A DNA stretch of 64,000 nt from Clavelina lepadiformis. Taxonomy: Eukaryota; Chordata; Ascidiacea; Aplousobranchia; Clavelinidae. The stretch is taken from the NCBI RefSeq assembly GCF_947623445.1, contig NC_135248.1:372001-436000 (forward strand), given 5' to 3'. The notes beneath the pieces were generated by a model, which ran no database searches, had not been told where the DNA came from, and worked only from the letters and a program-made list of their open reading frames with translations. Position numbers and translations under genes: made by a program. Shown piece by piece: positions 1 to 19,261 of this stretch (within the stretch, counting starts at the first letter, position 1; every line of letters begins with the position of its first letter).

Positions 1-2301
1 ATTGACAATAAGCGACTGTGAAAAGAGTTTTGAACAGTAGGTGCCGTTACCTTAAGTGGTTGTGAATTGTATGTTTCTTTGCTAGTACCTCGTCTGTAGC
101 AGCGCAGTAAAGCCAAGGTACCAATACCTGTAAAGTTTGTAGTTGTCAGGATGCAGCGTCCAAATAATGTCATGTTATTATCAGGAAGTGTTCTCCCATA
201 TACCTTCATCGGCCATAACCTCCCTGGCCACCTATACAATGGTTTCCTGCGCAAAAATAGATTTTTCTTGTAACCACCCTCATGAATATTTCACTCCCTA
301 ATCAATAGTCGCTTGTTCTGTGCGATCCTGTGTGAATAACGCGCGAGCATGTCGCGCTGCCCTCCGCCATCTCATTGCATTGTCCGCTCGCTATTAAGCC
401 GTGGAGTGGATGTAATCATCTTACTATGCAGCTTTCCAAAAACAAAGAAGAAAACTGTGAAGGGATTTGAAGTTATTAACTGCACCAAAGCAACCCTGGT
501 TTAGCCTGTTGTTAAACGCGGCTAATTTGTCATTGTTGAAGTTGTTTATTGTTCTATGGTGGTTTGATGAAGAACGTCAGTGCGTTTCAATGTAAAGACG
601 CCCCACATGCTAGGGAGTTTATGTTCAAGGTTTAATTTTAAACTGGCTCCTTCATTGTCTCCTGTTGATTGACAGGTGACGTAGTTGCCAGTTTATTATG
701 TGAACCTTATTTTAGTCGCTTCCACAACGGAGACGACGTTGACGCTTTAAAGGATTCGCGAGTTCCGAGGATGTTTGGCCAGATTGTACTCGTGGTCGAC
801 TTTCGCTACCAATCGCGCACATTAGCGTAGATTGTGATGTAATAATGGCTATTGGCGTTCGCTTTTGATCTCTCCACGGTTGAGCGCCCACTTCCACGAT
901 GTGATAAACGTCGGAAAGATCAAAGCCAGCGTCACATTTTTTGCTTTGACATGGGTTGTTTCAAGGTCGCTTGTTGGGATAACTTCAATTATTTCGCCCG
1001 AGGCCACAATAAATGCCACATTATGACGTCACCTAAGGTTAAACTTTTGTGAAACCTGCAAGCAGCGATAAGGCCCTGGCAAGAATAACCGCAACTTATT
1101 TGATATCAAGTCTCATTATTCCTTTGCTGGCTTGTAAAGTTTTACGACTTGAAACTGTTTCTATACTGCCTTGTCGCTATTGGCAACCTTCTGCGACTGT
1201 CTGGGCCTATTTAATGACCATGAAGCGGAAATGCGCCGAGTGTTAATTTTGTTTGAGTCTTGTGTGCTTATTATTTGCTGAAAAACCTTTCGCGAACAAA
1301 CCCATTGGACGATGACATGTCTCTGTGTTCTGGATAACTTACCTTCATGTAGAACCATTGCAGCATGCCACCTCTCATTCTGCAGCATGCCAGAGTGCAC
1401 ATAAATGGCGGCGTCTCTTTGCGCTCTTTGCTTCTGGCTTGTGTTTGGATTTTGCTGGGATTTTTTGCCTGACGTTCAAAGTCTGTTTTATTGCGTCATA
1501 ACTAAACCAAGCGTAATCACCATGGTTACTAGTTGTAATCTTGCACAAATCCAACTTCATTAAAAGTTTGATGACGACGTGTATTGCTGTCGCACAGGCG
1601 AGAAAATGACGTCACAAATAAACAATCGAGCGTGACCTCAGGATCATGTGATTTATATTTTACCAAATTGCACCTGTGCTCACACAACCAATGTAGATCG
1701 GATGTCCGTGTTACGTCACAATTTCTTTGAATTATCTCAGACACATACAAACATGTATGACGTTGTATGATAAATAAATCGAACTTCTTGGCCTCGCGCA
1801 TCGTCGTATTAAATGCTCTATGACTTGTTAAGTTTTAATTGTCACGTCATTTCCTGTCGCGTTTGTAAATTAATTGCAACGCCGCCCGATTTATTTTGAC
1901 GTCTTGCGGACAATCTCTGGGTTGCTCTGAACGTCACCGCATGATTATGAAGGAATTTATCCTGACAGTGCTTCATCGTGCAAACCATTGATTTCTTGAA
2001 CGACCAATATGCTGCCTCATTATTGCATCACAAAGACGATTGCTTCATATTGATAACTTGACGCGCGTCTTGTTGGTCTTGATTGAACCGCGGTCGACTC
2101 AGTAAAGCGGCTTACCGCTTTTTGATGCGTCTGTCACTTTACAAGGTCGTATAAGGTTCAACAAAGTCAGTTTTCATTCGCTGCCCCGCAAGTGGTCAGC
2201 CGCACTGGAAATAAGCGCGGATTTATTTTAGCTTTATTGCGACATAAATATGAGCTTGTGTGCCAACAAAATGACGATTTCAAATCAAGTTTGCTTTTCA
2301 G
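1..2301. other. Upstream sequence or intron 1 of the G-alpha-i gene
   Basis: No convincing coding exon is visible. The next exon (2302) begins inside the P-loop, so the first coding exon, which should carry the N-terminal MGC myristoylation/palmitoylation signal, must lie upstream; I found no match to it here. An ATG-GGT-TGT at about 950 starts an open frame, but what follows does not resemble a G-alpha N-terminus. The stretch is probably intron 1. It has TGACGTCA octamers near 1024 and 1607. Confidence 0.55.
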
Positions 2302-5602
<3,301 letters not shown>

Positions 5603-6739
5603 GCGGGGGCAGATTTGTAAAGAACATCCGCACTCTGCTGCCGGCCACTTTCAAAGTGTTATAAATATCTGGCTCCACCCCTCTCGGACGTCACATGACG
5701 TCATAAGGGTTTATTGTTTCCATTGGCTGCGAGTTTATCATACTGATCGGTAACCATGGTGACGTGTGTTGCAGTAAAACCAGCAAAATTTTTATCTCCC
5801 AATCTGCGCGTACTTTCTAGGATTTCTTTGTTTTTATTTCGCCAGGTTTTAACCCCACAGACGATGCCATTCTAATATTTTTTTTGTCAACTCCGACCCA
5901 TGAATCTACATTAACACGAGCTATCGCTAACATTTGTCCGGTTGTGACGTCATAGATTTGCACAAGGTCGATTTGTTGTGAGCTAACTGATTTTGTTGTA
6001 ACATCACCGAACTATAATTTTGTCGGTGTTACTGGTCGAATTCTAAAATAACTTTTGTGTTTGTAAATCAGCTATTACGTCACGATATCATTATCTGTTG
6101 ATCGTAGGTACTTGTCGTCACATCAATGTACAGATTGTAACGTATTCCATTGGTAAATTATGGCATCACATTGACATCAAAGTGTTTTGTACAATAAAGT
6201 AGATTGTGATTGTACCGCGTCATTTCCAAACGACAACTGACTAATCTTTAAAGCTTTGTGACGTCACCTTCAATTTCATCTGCTTCCGCGTTTATGGGAT
6301 CGAAGAGGCCAAAGTTCCCGGCGACTTGTGACGCGCTGGCCAGACAATGCGCCCGAGCCCTTAATTGGAGCGCACGCATGAATGCACTTGCTTTCCCAAG
6401 TGTCAAGTTTAATGTCATGGTTCATCTACAAGCAACTGATGACTGGTCATGCTAACATACACGTGACAACAAGCGCCAAACCATCGGATATTTGACCCTA
6501 CCTTGCTTATTAATGATGAATAATTCTGGATCAGTCGAAAGAATTTTAAACAGAAATATATATTTTGCTTGGAAGCAAAGCCAACTATTTCTTCGTAAAA
6601 ATTATGGTAATTTTTCTTTGAAAACTTTTCTCTTTAAATTCTTGCATTCCCAACCCACGTCGTCGATTCTTGTTTTGTCTTAAATTCTTGTTTTTTTTGA
6701 AGCTTAGATTTATAAAACAGATTTTCGCTACAGCTTCAG
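5603..6739. other. GNAI 3' UTR and intergenic sequence
   Basis: After the TAA at 5600-5602 comes untranslated sequence with AATAAA at 6193-6198, the likely poly(A) signal, giving a 3' UTR of roughly 600 nt. TGACGTCA octamers occur near 5697, 5948 and 6260. No further gene is seen before the hAT element at 6740. Confidence 0.6.
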
Positions 6740-7080
6740 CAGGGGTGGGCAACATACGGCCCGCGGGCCGGATCCGGCCCGCAACGGGATTTTGAGCGGC
6801 CCGCAGACAGTTTCCGGTCTTACATGATAATGTGGCCTGCGGCCAAATTCTGCCGCAATCCCTGTATTGCGTCACTGAATAAGTCCAAGTTTGCCAACCT
6901 GAGAAAGATGGCCATAAATCTACTTGTTCTGTTCGGGTCTACATACATTTATGAGCAAACATTTTCGACCATGAACATTAATAAGACAAAGCTGCGTTCC
7001 AGTCTATTCAGGAATCCGGCCCGCCAAGTACTTCATTTTCTCATATCAGGCCCGCCGACCGAAGAAGTTGCCCGCCCCTG
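6740..7080 (+). mobile_element. Internally deleted hAT element with transposase C-terminal remnant
   Basis: A 341-bp element bounded by inverted repeats CAGGGGTGGGCAAC at the left and its near-perfect complement ending GTTGCCCGCCCCTG at the right. It is flanked by a perfect 8-bp target duplication AGCTTCAG (6732-6739 and 7081-7088), diagnostic of hAT transposition. The inside is rich in GGCCCGC and keeps an open stretch containing LLVLFGSTYIYEQTFSTMN, which resembles the C-terminal dimerisation region of ZBED-type hAT transposases. It is too short to be autonomous. The intact duplication suggests fairly recent insertion. Confidence 0.9.
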
Positions 7081-7382
7081 AGCTTCAGCATGCGCACTCG
7101 ACCAAAAGGAAGCCGACATACGTTTTTCTCTGCTGCCTGTGCAGAAACTGTTAGATTGACGCCAAATTAAAAGAGTTTCTACTCATCAGCCAGCTGAGCA
7201 GCTCCGAAGTTACGGCGCTTTTGTTAAAGAGATACCTACAGCCCTACAACATCTAAGTGATAACTTTTGCCTCCTTCACAGGGTGCAGGCTTACTTTTTC
7301 CTTTCAGTGGAAAGGGCTTCCAGTTTGCAACTGTTCGCTTATGACAGCTTTGTGAGAGAATAAGCGTAGGATATCAAAGAGT

Positions 7383-7823
7383 TCAAGTTGGCTGCTCTGC
7401 GTTATCCCCTATTGCTAGGTTATCCCCTATTGCGAGATATGTTCTTCTTCGTCGTTTGAGCGTTTCTTCTTTCCACTTCCAAACTAGATTTCCGGGCATG
7501 AGCCATGAGGTCATCAGCCATGCGATTGTATCTTCGTCCAATCTTTTCAGACCACGCACACCATGTGGGGGCCGATGGATTGGGCAGTCATTGATGACGT
7601 GGTCTGCTGTCTGCTCTGTTGCACCACACTCGCATCCTGATGAGGGAGCCAGTCCCCATTTGTGCATATCTGAGCGAAAACTTCCGACGCTGGTGCGCAG
7701 GCGGTTGTTTTGCCACTCCGTGCTCCACGTGTGGTTCGTCCAGTGCGCCGCACTTAGTCCGAGGTCTTCAATCTTCGCTTCGCATATCTTGTTGTTAGAT
7801 ATGGTGCTGACCGAGGGGATCAC
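7383..7823 (-). pseudogene. LINE reverse-transcriptase 3'-end fragment
   Basis: The minus strand encodes about 140 residues that look like the extreme C-terminus of a non-LTR retrotransposon ORF2, after the reverse transcriptase. The Cys-rich signature CECGATEQTADHVINDCPIH, followed by a Pro-rich segment and a Trp-rich tail ending in KRRRR, is the usual knuckle at the end of Jockey/CR1/RTE-like polyproteins. No upstream RT motifs are present, so this is a 5'-truncated copy, the usual fate of LINE insertions. A short repeat (TTATCCCCTATTGC, twice near 7400-7430) sits at the 3' edge and may be the retroelement tail. Confidence 0.75.
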
Positions 7824-7853
7824 GTGAAGGTGCTTGTCTCCCTTCCCCCCTCC

Positions 7854-8218
7854 CTATGATATGTTCAATTCGTCATCAGAGTCTTTCTTGAGACACTGCT
7901 GAATTTTCAGGAGCTTTTTTGCTCGGTGGTTTGGGCAGTGGCAACCACTGATATGCGAAACAGGTGCAATAGGAGATGGTAATAAAGGATACGCAATGTC
8001 ATGTCGGTTTTTAGTTCTTCTAAATCTTGAAATGTCAACCATTCAGAAATAACGGTCCATTTGCATGGTTTCGTTTCACTCCAGACTCTTGGATTAGCAA
8101 ATGGCATCGAATGTCGTTCCGCCGTAAGCCAGGCATCTAAATTTGATTGGCATGTTCCGCTGATAACGTTGGCCGCCCGGCTTTTCTCTTGGTCACCAAT
8201 TTTCATGCTAAAATACAT
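7854..8218 (-). pseudogene. Decayed N-terminal fragment of a transposon-associated protein family
   Basis: Two overlapping minus-strand frames carry segments MPFANPRVWSE and YPLLPSPIAPVSH. I recognise this combination from a multicopy invertebrate protein family of unknown function, whose N-terminal half has a MPFAIPMIWREP-like motif, a CYFC pair and a YPNLPSAIRPV-like motif. The C-terminal half of what appears to be the same family is at 20725-21486. The match runs across a frameshift, so this copy is broken. The family assignment is from memory and should be confirmed by a protein search. Confidence 0.45.
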
Positions 8219-8512
8219 TTCATGAACAAAAGAAGCTTTGCTTCTAACTTTATTTCATATTTCACTTGGTTTAAGCTGATATATAGACCACAGACATAGC
8301 AATTTATGTGATGAATATTATACATCCATTCCCCAATTTATCTGCACTTGAGCTACAGGTTTTTACAGAACACAGTTAAAAAACAATTTGAAATTTCTTG
8401 CTGTATTCTGAGACTAAGACAAAAAGATCATTGCTACTATAGGCCTACAAGCTACAGCTATGAAGTTAAAATGATAGGCCATAATGACGTCACACTTTAT
8501 CAACGTTATAAG

Positions 8513-8750
8513 CAATGTTCCCTCTAAGCTGCGCGCGTGAGCAAATGCGCACTGCTGACACGATCTCCGCGCACAGAAAATCTGTGCTGCGCACAAGAAA
8601 AAAATCCAACCTGAATTGAAAATAAAATAAACGCATAATAATGGCCACAGTGCGCTCGTGGCATGTCTGATGTTGCTCGCAGTGGTCCGAGGTACCGCTC
8701 AGGGAGTTGGTGTGTTTGCTCAGACTCGTGAAAAATTAGAGGGAACATTG
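8513..8750. mobile_element. hAT-type MITE, 238 bp
   Basis: Terminal inverted repeats CAATGTTCCCTCTAA at the left and TTAGAGGGAACATTG at the right are exact complements. Perfect 8-bp duplications GTTATAAG lie at 8505-8512 and 8751-8758. No coding sequence is inside, so this is a non-autonomous hAT element. It lies just beside the piggyBac 3' end. Confidence 0.92.
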
Positions 8751-8775
8751 GTTATAAGGAAATTAGAATAAGAAT

Positions 8776-9656
8776 TTAACCCTAAGACTACCACAGAGGT
8801 CAATTGACCCTTTTGTAATTTTATTTTTTAATTTAACAAGAAGTGTTTTCTGCTAGGAGCCTCAAACTTTTTTACTTTTATTCTTTCTGGGTATTTGACA
8901 CATCATCAACACGACAATCGAAATTTTTTTTCAAAACAGTTGTTTTGGAATGAAAAACGGTGAATTACCACAGGGGTCAATTGACCCCTAAGCCGAAAAT
9001 ATTCATTTGTTCAGTTACATTTCGAAACAACTTTTACACACAGGTGCACTACACGTTCCACAAACAAACTTTGAACAGTTACAAAATTGTACCCTTGTTT
9101 TGTTTGACTGGGATATTTTACATTTGGTTCTTTTATTGAGTGGTAATTCTTCTTCAGCATGTTCTCGTGTGCGTTTCAGATGAAAAACTTGGGGAACTGT
9201 GCGTCTTCTGTTTTTCTCTGCTAGGCACAGCTTTTCAGCCAGTTCGATAATAAAATCCCTTCTCTTTTTAATTGTTATTTGCACATGTTTGCATATTACG
9301 TATGCATCCAGTGTCACAATGTCCAACAAGTTGAAAAATGCAGCAAGTGGCCATCTTCTTGATGCTGCCTTAGTAGAGTAAGCGCGGAGCATTTCATCAG
9401 CGGTATCCACCCCACCCTTACTAGCGTTGTAGTCTAGAATAGCCCTTGGTTTCTTCTTGGCTTTATCATCTACCTCCATAACATTGTGAAGTGAAGAAAG
9501 TAGATACATTACTTTATTCTTCTTCGCTTTATAACTGAGAAGCATAATTTTTTTTTTGGGAATGTGTGAAAACAAATTTGGAAGTGTACAGTGGCGTATT
9601 TTTTCCAAGCTGAACATCAGAGGGAATTTCTCGGCGATGGGATCTGATAGTGCCAA
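8776..9656 (-). mobile_element. Truncated piggyBac-like element (transposase C-terminus and 3' terminus)
   Basis: The minus strand at 9015-9656 encodes about 213 residues homologous to the C-terminal half of piggyBac transposases: the conserved ILDYNASKGGVDTADEM segment including a catalytic Asp, then a hydrophobic domain and a C-terminal Cys-rich zinc-binding tail (FCNCSKFVCGTCSAPVC). Past the stop, the element ends at a TTAA (8776-8779) next to CCCTAAGACTACCACAG, consistent with piggyBac's TTAA target and its terminal repeat. The motif ACCACAG followed by a palindrome of GGTCAATTGACC type occurs twice (about 8790-8811 and 8967-8989), like terminal and subterminal repeats. The N-terminal half and the other terminus are missing, so the element is dead. 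Confidence 0.85.
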
Positions 9657-12130
9657 TAATTTAATTGTAGTGTTCTATAATAACTTAATTAGAGGAAAGT
9701 GCTGAAAGTTAAAAAAACCTACAAAATATTTTTTAAACAAAACTTGTGGCAAAAATTGCCAGAAACATGTTTTACTTAGCAATATATTTAGAAAATACTA
9801 AAAAATCGCCACAACTAAATTTTTGTTACGTGGTGTGGGGACTCGTGTCAGAGAATATTTCTCGTTTTTCTTCCAACCCCCCCCCCCCCCCCTTCTTAAT
9901 AATAGAAAGCATCTCGCGCTCACCCTAGCGACGAATGAGGCAGAAGGATTTAAATTTATGCATAATCGTTTTTAGGATCACTTCAGTTTCAGGTTGACCC
10001 CCTTTCTTTCGACCAGACTTGGGGAAAAAGTTCTGTCCAGTTTTAAAGACGACTTAGGCTACCGGTGTTTAAATTTCTCTGCGATGACGAAGCAATGGTT
10101 CATGAAGAAGGTCGGAATATCTTAGTTTAACCAATCATAACTCCGATCATGATTTTGCTCAATTATATTTATAACGACTTATTTTTCCGAAGCGAAACAC
10201 AATTATCTTGATTGATTGATGAGTTTATTTGAAGAACTTTTTATAAAGATTGTTTTTCAGCATTTCAGAAATGTTATAAAAATAATGAGTTTAGTTTGTA
10301 TTCGATAATTTAATTAAAATAGTTGAAAATTAAATTTTTAGTAATCTTTCTTTTCCACCGGCTTTGTCGTAAAAATTTTAGTCTCTCCATTGTGACGTAA
10401 AACGCATAGAGTGACTCAGCAGATGGCTTTTATACAAATTTTTTGGCGAATCCTTTCGGGTCCAAGACAATTTTAGCCTGCACGTGCGAGGGATTCATGC
10501 GCATTTAGTTAGGATTGTAGTAATTATAGGGCTAGGTCCAAGTCCGAGGAAAAATGTCTCCCTGCTATCTGGAAAAAAGTTACCCTCTATCTGCCAAAAG
10601 TTACTTGCCAGTGGCGCCGGCGTTGTTTTTAGGAGACATTTTTCCAGAATATCTGGAAAAGTTACTTGCCACGTTCGCTTTTCCAGAATCCCCTGAACAA
10701 TTCCTGAGGCTGCCAGGGACACGTTTTCAAGATATTACTTCTTTTCATTGGTTTCTGGAAAATCGCTTCCATGGTTTTATGCGAAGGGATGCATTTTGAC
10801 GGCTGCAGCTGATGTGTTCGACTTAACCACACAACTTGGAGAAGCGTTTTGTGAGTATCACCGAGGGGATGATCCTAACCCTATATAGCAGGAGTCATTA
10901 TGACTATTTCCACCCCTTAGTAAACCTTAGTCCTGCCCACAACACGTCTAACCGGGAATTTTCAAAGCTTTTTACTGGTTAGTTTTATGCGGTAAAAGGG
11001 CATAGTTTTGGCTGTATATATCTTTCTATTCTACACACAAAAAAACGTTTGATTTGAAACAACTCAGTGGAAATATTAAATCTCCGTGTCATCTTTATTT
11101 TAAGGCGTAGGATGACGTCGCTTTGTCTATCGCCTTTTTTGTCTCTCACGGTCGGGTAATTGCCGTGGAATTCATTCAAAAGCACAGGTTTCGTATTTCC
11201 GTAACGGCGCACACTATAGTAGGTTAAAAATGAAACCACCTTTCATGGTTTGAATAAGAAAGATGAAAGTTGGGGATTCACATTTTATCGAAGGTGAAGC
11301 CCCAACTCTGGCTCACATCAGACAAAACCTTACTCCAAAGCGAAACAATTTGACGGATACGACAAACTGAAAACACCAACCCCCGACAAAAATATTACCT
11401 TTATTTTATACTGATATGGCTTAATATTTGCCGAAAACACAAAATCCCGACAAGTAATTCCTCAATTTATTGCTTCCTGCGTCGCTCAATGTTATTTTAG
11501 ACTTTGTTGTTTTCACACCAAAACCTAACTCTTTTTGAAGTGGAACCTATTTCCAGATGCGGCTGTCAAAGAAGTCCTAACGCTGACGATTTCACCCCGA
11601 CACTCTGTACCTTTTTAATTTCATGGCGGAAGGAAACGTCCTTAAGGACGGAGGACAAGCTTTAGGACAAGAATAAGTGCAGGTAATGTCAAGGTGCAAA
11701 GATTCTATTTTAAATTTTGACGACTCTGCTTGTAGAAATCGGGTCGACCTATATCGAAATCATTGAGGAATCTGAACACGGGTTAGTTTTGAAACACAAA
11801 GTGCCCTATCACAAATTCTACTCGACGAAACTCAACCAAACTCGGGTTGCCGACGCACACTTTCACGATCATCAACATAAGTAAATTTGAACCGTTTTGC
11901 TTTTAAAAACGAACGAGTTAAAGCCGTTTGAAATTTCGATTTTGGGGTTAAAACTTTTTGAGTTTCGAAGAATACTTTTTGAGAGATAGGCCTCGATTTC
12001 GAGCTCGCAATGGAAGATCGCCACGGGAGTCAGGACACAGGAGGAGGGGAGTTTCCGAGTTTGGAGTGCTGGAGACGTTTAATTAATATTTAATTTTAAG
12101 ATTTATTTTTCAGTACTCAACTCAAACATA
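9657..12130. other. Intergenic sequence without recognised genes
   Basis: I found no supportable gene. There is a run of 16 C at 9877-9892 and a small repeat cluster at 10555-10690, where CTGGAAAA and GTTACTTGCC recur and a perfect inverted repeat TTTTCCAG...CTGGAAAA lies at 10640-10660. The rest is low-complexity AT-rich sequence. Confidence 0.5.
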
Positions 12131-12197
12131 GGCTACCGTTGGAAGTTGTAATTGGCTACGCGTATTTTGAGTATCGAGTTTTCGAACTGCCTAAAAT

Positions 12198-12776
12198 TTG
12201 ACTCGCTTTTTATCGACTGAAAAAGGAAATGTTCCAGCAATATTAGTGGTAGACCCAAGTATGAGTGTCGAGGGAAACAAGCCACAAGTTTCCATGCCGG
12301 AAAGGCACAGCAACATGTCTGCAAACGCGCCGTACCCAAGGGCCAAAAAATCACCGCGACCATGTTTCGAAAATGTATATACACTGACCCAGGTGTGCTT
12401 TCCTCATCTAGTAGGCTACATGCCGCACCGAACATCAGTTTTCACAGCGGACGTGAAAGCATGTGTAAGTTGCAAAGAAACTGGCTCTTTGCATGTTATT
12501 TGAGTAAGATAATATTGGCATTAACTGTGTTTTACCATTTGGTGTTCAACAAAAGTCGAAGGCAATTGTCAAAAGATGACAAAGCAGAAGTTACGGGGGA
12601 TTTTCATGACCAAATAAAGAATGGAAAGAGATTTTTCATGAGGGGTTGCTTCGGAACAGGGCGCCCTGCCTTTGTGCAGGAACAAATCCGCGAAGCAAAT
12701 TCAGAGCCAGGTGGCGGAATTGATCTGACTGGCACAGAGAAGAGTAAAGAATGTTGAATGAATCTTTGACAATAAA
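12198..12776 (+). CDS. Possible terminal exon of an unidentified small membrane protein
   Basis: An open frame from about 12362 to 12757 ends in TGA and is followed at once by AATAAA at 12771. It reads as a hydrophobic stretch (IILALTVFYHLVF) and then a charged tail (SRRQLSKDDKAEVTGDFHDQ) ending GGGIDLTGTEKSKEC, which has the look of a short single-pass membrane protein. A potential splice donor (GTGTAAGT) lies at about 12462, so the start and exon structure are unclear. I do not recognise the family. It may be chance, but the join of an open tail to a poly(A) signal is suggestive. Confidence 0.3.
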
Positions 12777-13059
12777 TTTTTTTGTAAAAATTCCTTTGTG
12801 TTTTCATTTATTTCTTTGATGTTCCTGATGTCGTAGTTTATTGAAGGAATAGATTTTCCTCAAGTAGTGTCTTATTGTTTTCTTTTCTCTTTTCCAAGCG
12901 AAGTATTAGGCCTAACTTACATGGGATTGTGATGTAACAGTTTTTTAATTGTTAAAAAAAGTGACTTTAAGGTTACGGATTTTGAGGTTGATGCTATTGG
13001 TAAAAATAGTGCTTTTAGGTTTAAGCATTCTGAATTAGTCAAAATTGTGAAAGCTGCTA

Positions 13060-13250
13060 AAGGTTAGGTTTAAGACCAGTTGTGTTAGCGGGAGTTGAAA
13101 AAAGTTACTTAGGGTTAAGACCAGTCGAATTGGCGATAAATAGAAAAATTACTTAGGGTTAGGGTTAACACTATTTGGGTTGGCGAGAATTGGAAAAGTT
13201 ACTTAGGGTGAGGGTTAAAACAAGTTGGGTTAGTGAGGGTTTCAAATAGC
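13060..13250. repeat. Degenerate minisatellite, about 50-60 bp unit
   Basis: Three to four imperfect copies of a unit with the skeleton TTACTTAGGGTTAGGGTTAA, then an AAGACCAGTTGG-like stretch, then GGCGAGAATTGGAAAA. The TTAGGG-like core resembles the vertebrate telomere repeat but is embedded in a longer unit, so it is better read as a local minisatellite than as an interstitial telomere. Confidence 0.6.
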
Positions 13251-13602
13251 GAGTGTGTTCTTGTGGTGAATTATATATTAATAATGTGTTTGTAATTTGG
13301 GTTTGGTGACCGTGCTGACGCTAATAACATTTCACCCCATTTTTACATTCTATGATTGGTCCGTAATGCACGTTTTTGCCTTAAGGCCTTGTCAGATTTT
13401 TCTGTCCAATTTATGGAAATTGTTGTCGATAACTAACTAATATGTTTGCGACCACCTGCGTCAGCAAAATTTTTTCGTCTCCCACATTGAAGATGAAAAA
13501 TAAAATGAATAAATGACACTTCCACTTCATTAAAAATATTGATAGTTTAGCGCATCCTAGTGGGCAAAGCGAACAGCAAGATTTAGAAAGATCAGGTATT
13601 TG

Positions 13603-13623
13603 GGGTCTTTTTGCAGCTTGAAC
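13603..13623 (+). promoter_or_regulatory. Probable 5'-TOP start region of RPL23
   Basis: GGGGTCTTTTTGCAG stands immediately before the start codon. A C followed by an uninterrupted pyrimidine run is the normal TOP start of animal ribosomal protein mRNAs, controlled by mTOR/LARP1. The same TTTTTGCAG could instead act as a splice acceptor, for example for the spliced leader that ascidians use; the sequence alone cannot decide. Confidence 0.45.
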
Positions 13624-17157
<3,534 letters not shown>

Positions 17158-17162
17158 ATAAA

Positions 17163-17548
17163 TTAATACACCTAACCCTGTCTGTCTGGTTTTGTTTGCA
17201 GTTCAGGCAGCTTTGCATTAGAACATAAGAGCTTTCATCCCAGCGACTAAATTGACCGCCGCAACTGAAACACTAAATTCAAATTGAATGTATTTCAACT
17301 AGGATAGTACTTCATGGTAGTTCATATCGTAGCTCACGTGTAGCTCAAACTAAGTTTATCCACAATAATCAGGCAGGGCCTAAGGCTGAGTTCTTGCTGA
17401 TAGCATAGTCCCATAACATAGTCCCAAGTGAGCCAACAATCAAGTTGAAATTCGGGTGGCAGGTATTCGCATACAAACTATAGTGAGCAAATAACAAGCT
17501 CTCGAAAATAAATGCAATACAGAGTCTAATTTTAATGAGAGTTTACAA
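17163..17548. other. Convergent intergenic spacer between RPL23 and MTX2
   Basis: About 390 bp separate the two stop codons. It contains the RPL23 cleavage region and, on the minus strand, an ATTAAA (17531-17536 in complement) 13 nt past the MTX2 stop as a candidate poly(A) signal. No gene is seen. Confidence 0.6.
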
Positions 17549-19261
17549 TCATGTCTTGTGGCCAAAATACTGCTTTTCAATATTTTTACAAAAAGAAACC
17601 AAATTCTGAAAACTCTGCACAGTTTCAGCCATCCTGTTGTCTGGTAGCTTGGTTGTCAGCAAAGTGTAGAGGTGTCCAAACACTAACGCATCGAGTTCGG
17701 TTGGCCTGCTCAGAAAAACATCATCAGATGTTAAGCATTGAAAAGTTTGTAAAATGTAACTCACTTTTGTCCGAAGAAGAATTTTTTATTTGCCAGTTTT
17801 TGTGCAAGGGCCTGGCAACACCGCTTCAATTCCTCCTGAACTGTTGCAAGTGACCTTTGATCTTTCCCCCAGCCAACAGCTTCAAGGTATGTCAACATTT
17901 CTTGCTTCTTTCTCCAACACAAGATTTTATTGAGTGGCCACGGATAGGGACTACCATAACGAACAGAAGTTATCTGGGTGAAGCAAAAAGATCACATTTT
18001 CACACTTCCTTCATAAACCATCGTAGTGTTTGAAAAGGTTCCCAAGAAATTGTATCCAAGTGAATTTTACTTTTGTTTATAATACTATATAATAATTAAT
18101 CAGCATCATGATAATCATCGCTTACAACAACATTATTATCACAAGAAACATCAGGCAACAAGGTTTAACACAAAACAATGCCTCGTGTGCATTTCCATGG
18201 TCGCTGAACAAATAATACGACATTATTCAAGTGTCATAAAATATTTCATTGTTTGATCGCAGTAAAACATCTTTGGAAAATTATTTCATATTAAGCTTGA
18301 TGTGTGCAAGGAAAAGTAGATTTAATTTTAATTGACCTGTGTAAGAGTTTCTTCATGGGCCCAGGTCACAAAGAGCTCAGCGGGAATAAGAATGTTGTTG
18401 ATCATTTCAATGTAAGCTTTCAAATCACGTTGTTCACTTTCTGGTAAATCTTTGCTCAACGAAATTCCCTGAAACAAGAAGTTATCAGTTATTTTGGGGC
18501 AAAATCTTCTGCTGGCATCGTTGAAAAAAAACTTCCACCTTCTGTTTCATGAAATTGATAACTGGGGTTGGCTCCGAGATCACAAACTTGCCACAAAGTA
18601 AAACAGGGAGCTTCCCAGATGGGGCCATAAACTCGGCATTTGTACAGGTCACTACCTAAGTGGAAACAATTTAGTCTCTCGTGCATTTCAGGAGCAAATC
18701 AAAGAAGTTGCAAACAGTTTAAACTTGAAATTTAAACTGATGTAAATTAGTGCATTTAGGTTGAAAGAGAACTAGTTGCAATGCAAGCTATAAACATGTT
18801 TTGCTTTAAACAAAATTTAAATTAAATTGGATATCTTCTTATAAAAGTAATTCCAATTTCAATCAAAATCATTTGGTCAAAAATAATAATTTAGTTAAAA
18901 TGGTTTGGTGGATGTGCCAAGGCAAGAAATTTGTCTGAAGCTTTATTTCTATGGTAAAAAATGAATAAATGAACAGCGGGCTTTGGCTATGATACAAACC
19001 TTGAATGAGCATTCACACATTCTCAGGTAGACCTCAACACCAAGCGAAAGGGCATTTTCTCCGATTAAAATCTGACCACCCTCAGGTGGTCGAAAGAGTG
19101 ACGCGTCTTCAGGCCATGGCTCAGCAGCTTAAAATAAATTGCCAAGAAATACTGAAGTTATACTAATTTTGAAAAATATATCTAATGGAAGGAAGCCTAG
19201 CCCTGCTATTACCTGCCATTTGACACATGAACGCATCCTGCATGAAAGATAAGTTGGACAT
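17549..19261 (-). CDS. MTX2: Metaxin-2, complete
   Basis: Mitochondrial outer-membrane protein of the metaxin/SAM complex, with a GST-like fold, acting in beta-barrel protein import and assembly. Six exons on the minus strand, in transcript order: 19261-19213, 19127-19000, 18655-18539, 18468-18337, 17973-17765, 17705-17549. Total 792 nt, giving 263 residues, the same length as human MTX2, with every phase consistent. Recognisable blocks are AAEPWPEDASLF near the N-terminus, NAEFMAPSGKLPV, ITSVRYGSPYPWPLNKI and the C-terminal PTELDALVFGHLYTLLT. I chose the ATG at 19261 (MSNLSF...) over the in-frame ATG at 19243 because it gives the family length. The gene runs tail to tail with RPL23. Confidence 0.95.

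Noticed and set aside
950..1052. ATG-GGT-TGT open frame upstream of the G-alpha exons as exon 1
   Set aside because: It starts MGC like a G-alpha but continues FKVACWDNF, with no helix resembling the G-alpha N-terminus and no donor in the right phase at the expected place.
13140..13230. Interstitial telomere repeats
   Set aside because: TTAGGGTTAGGG occurs only as short parts of a longer imperfect unit, not as a continuous hexamer array.
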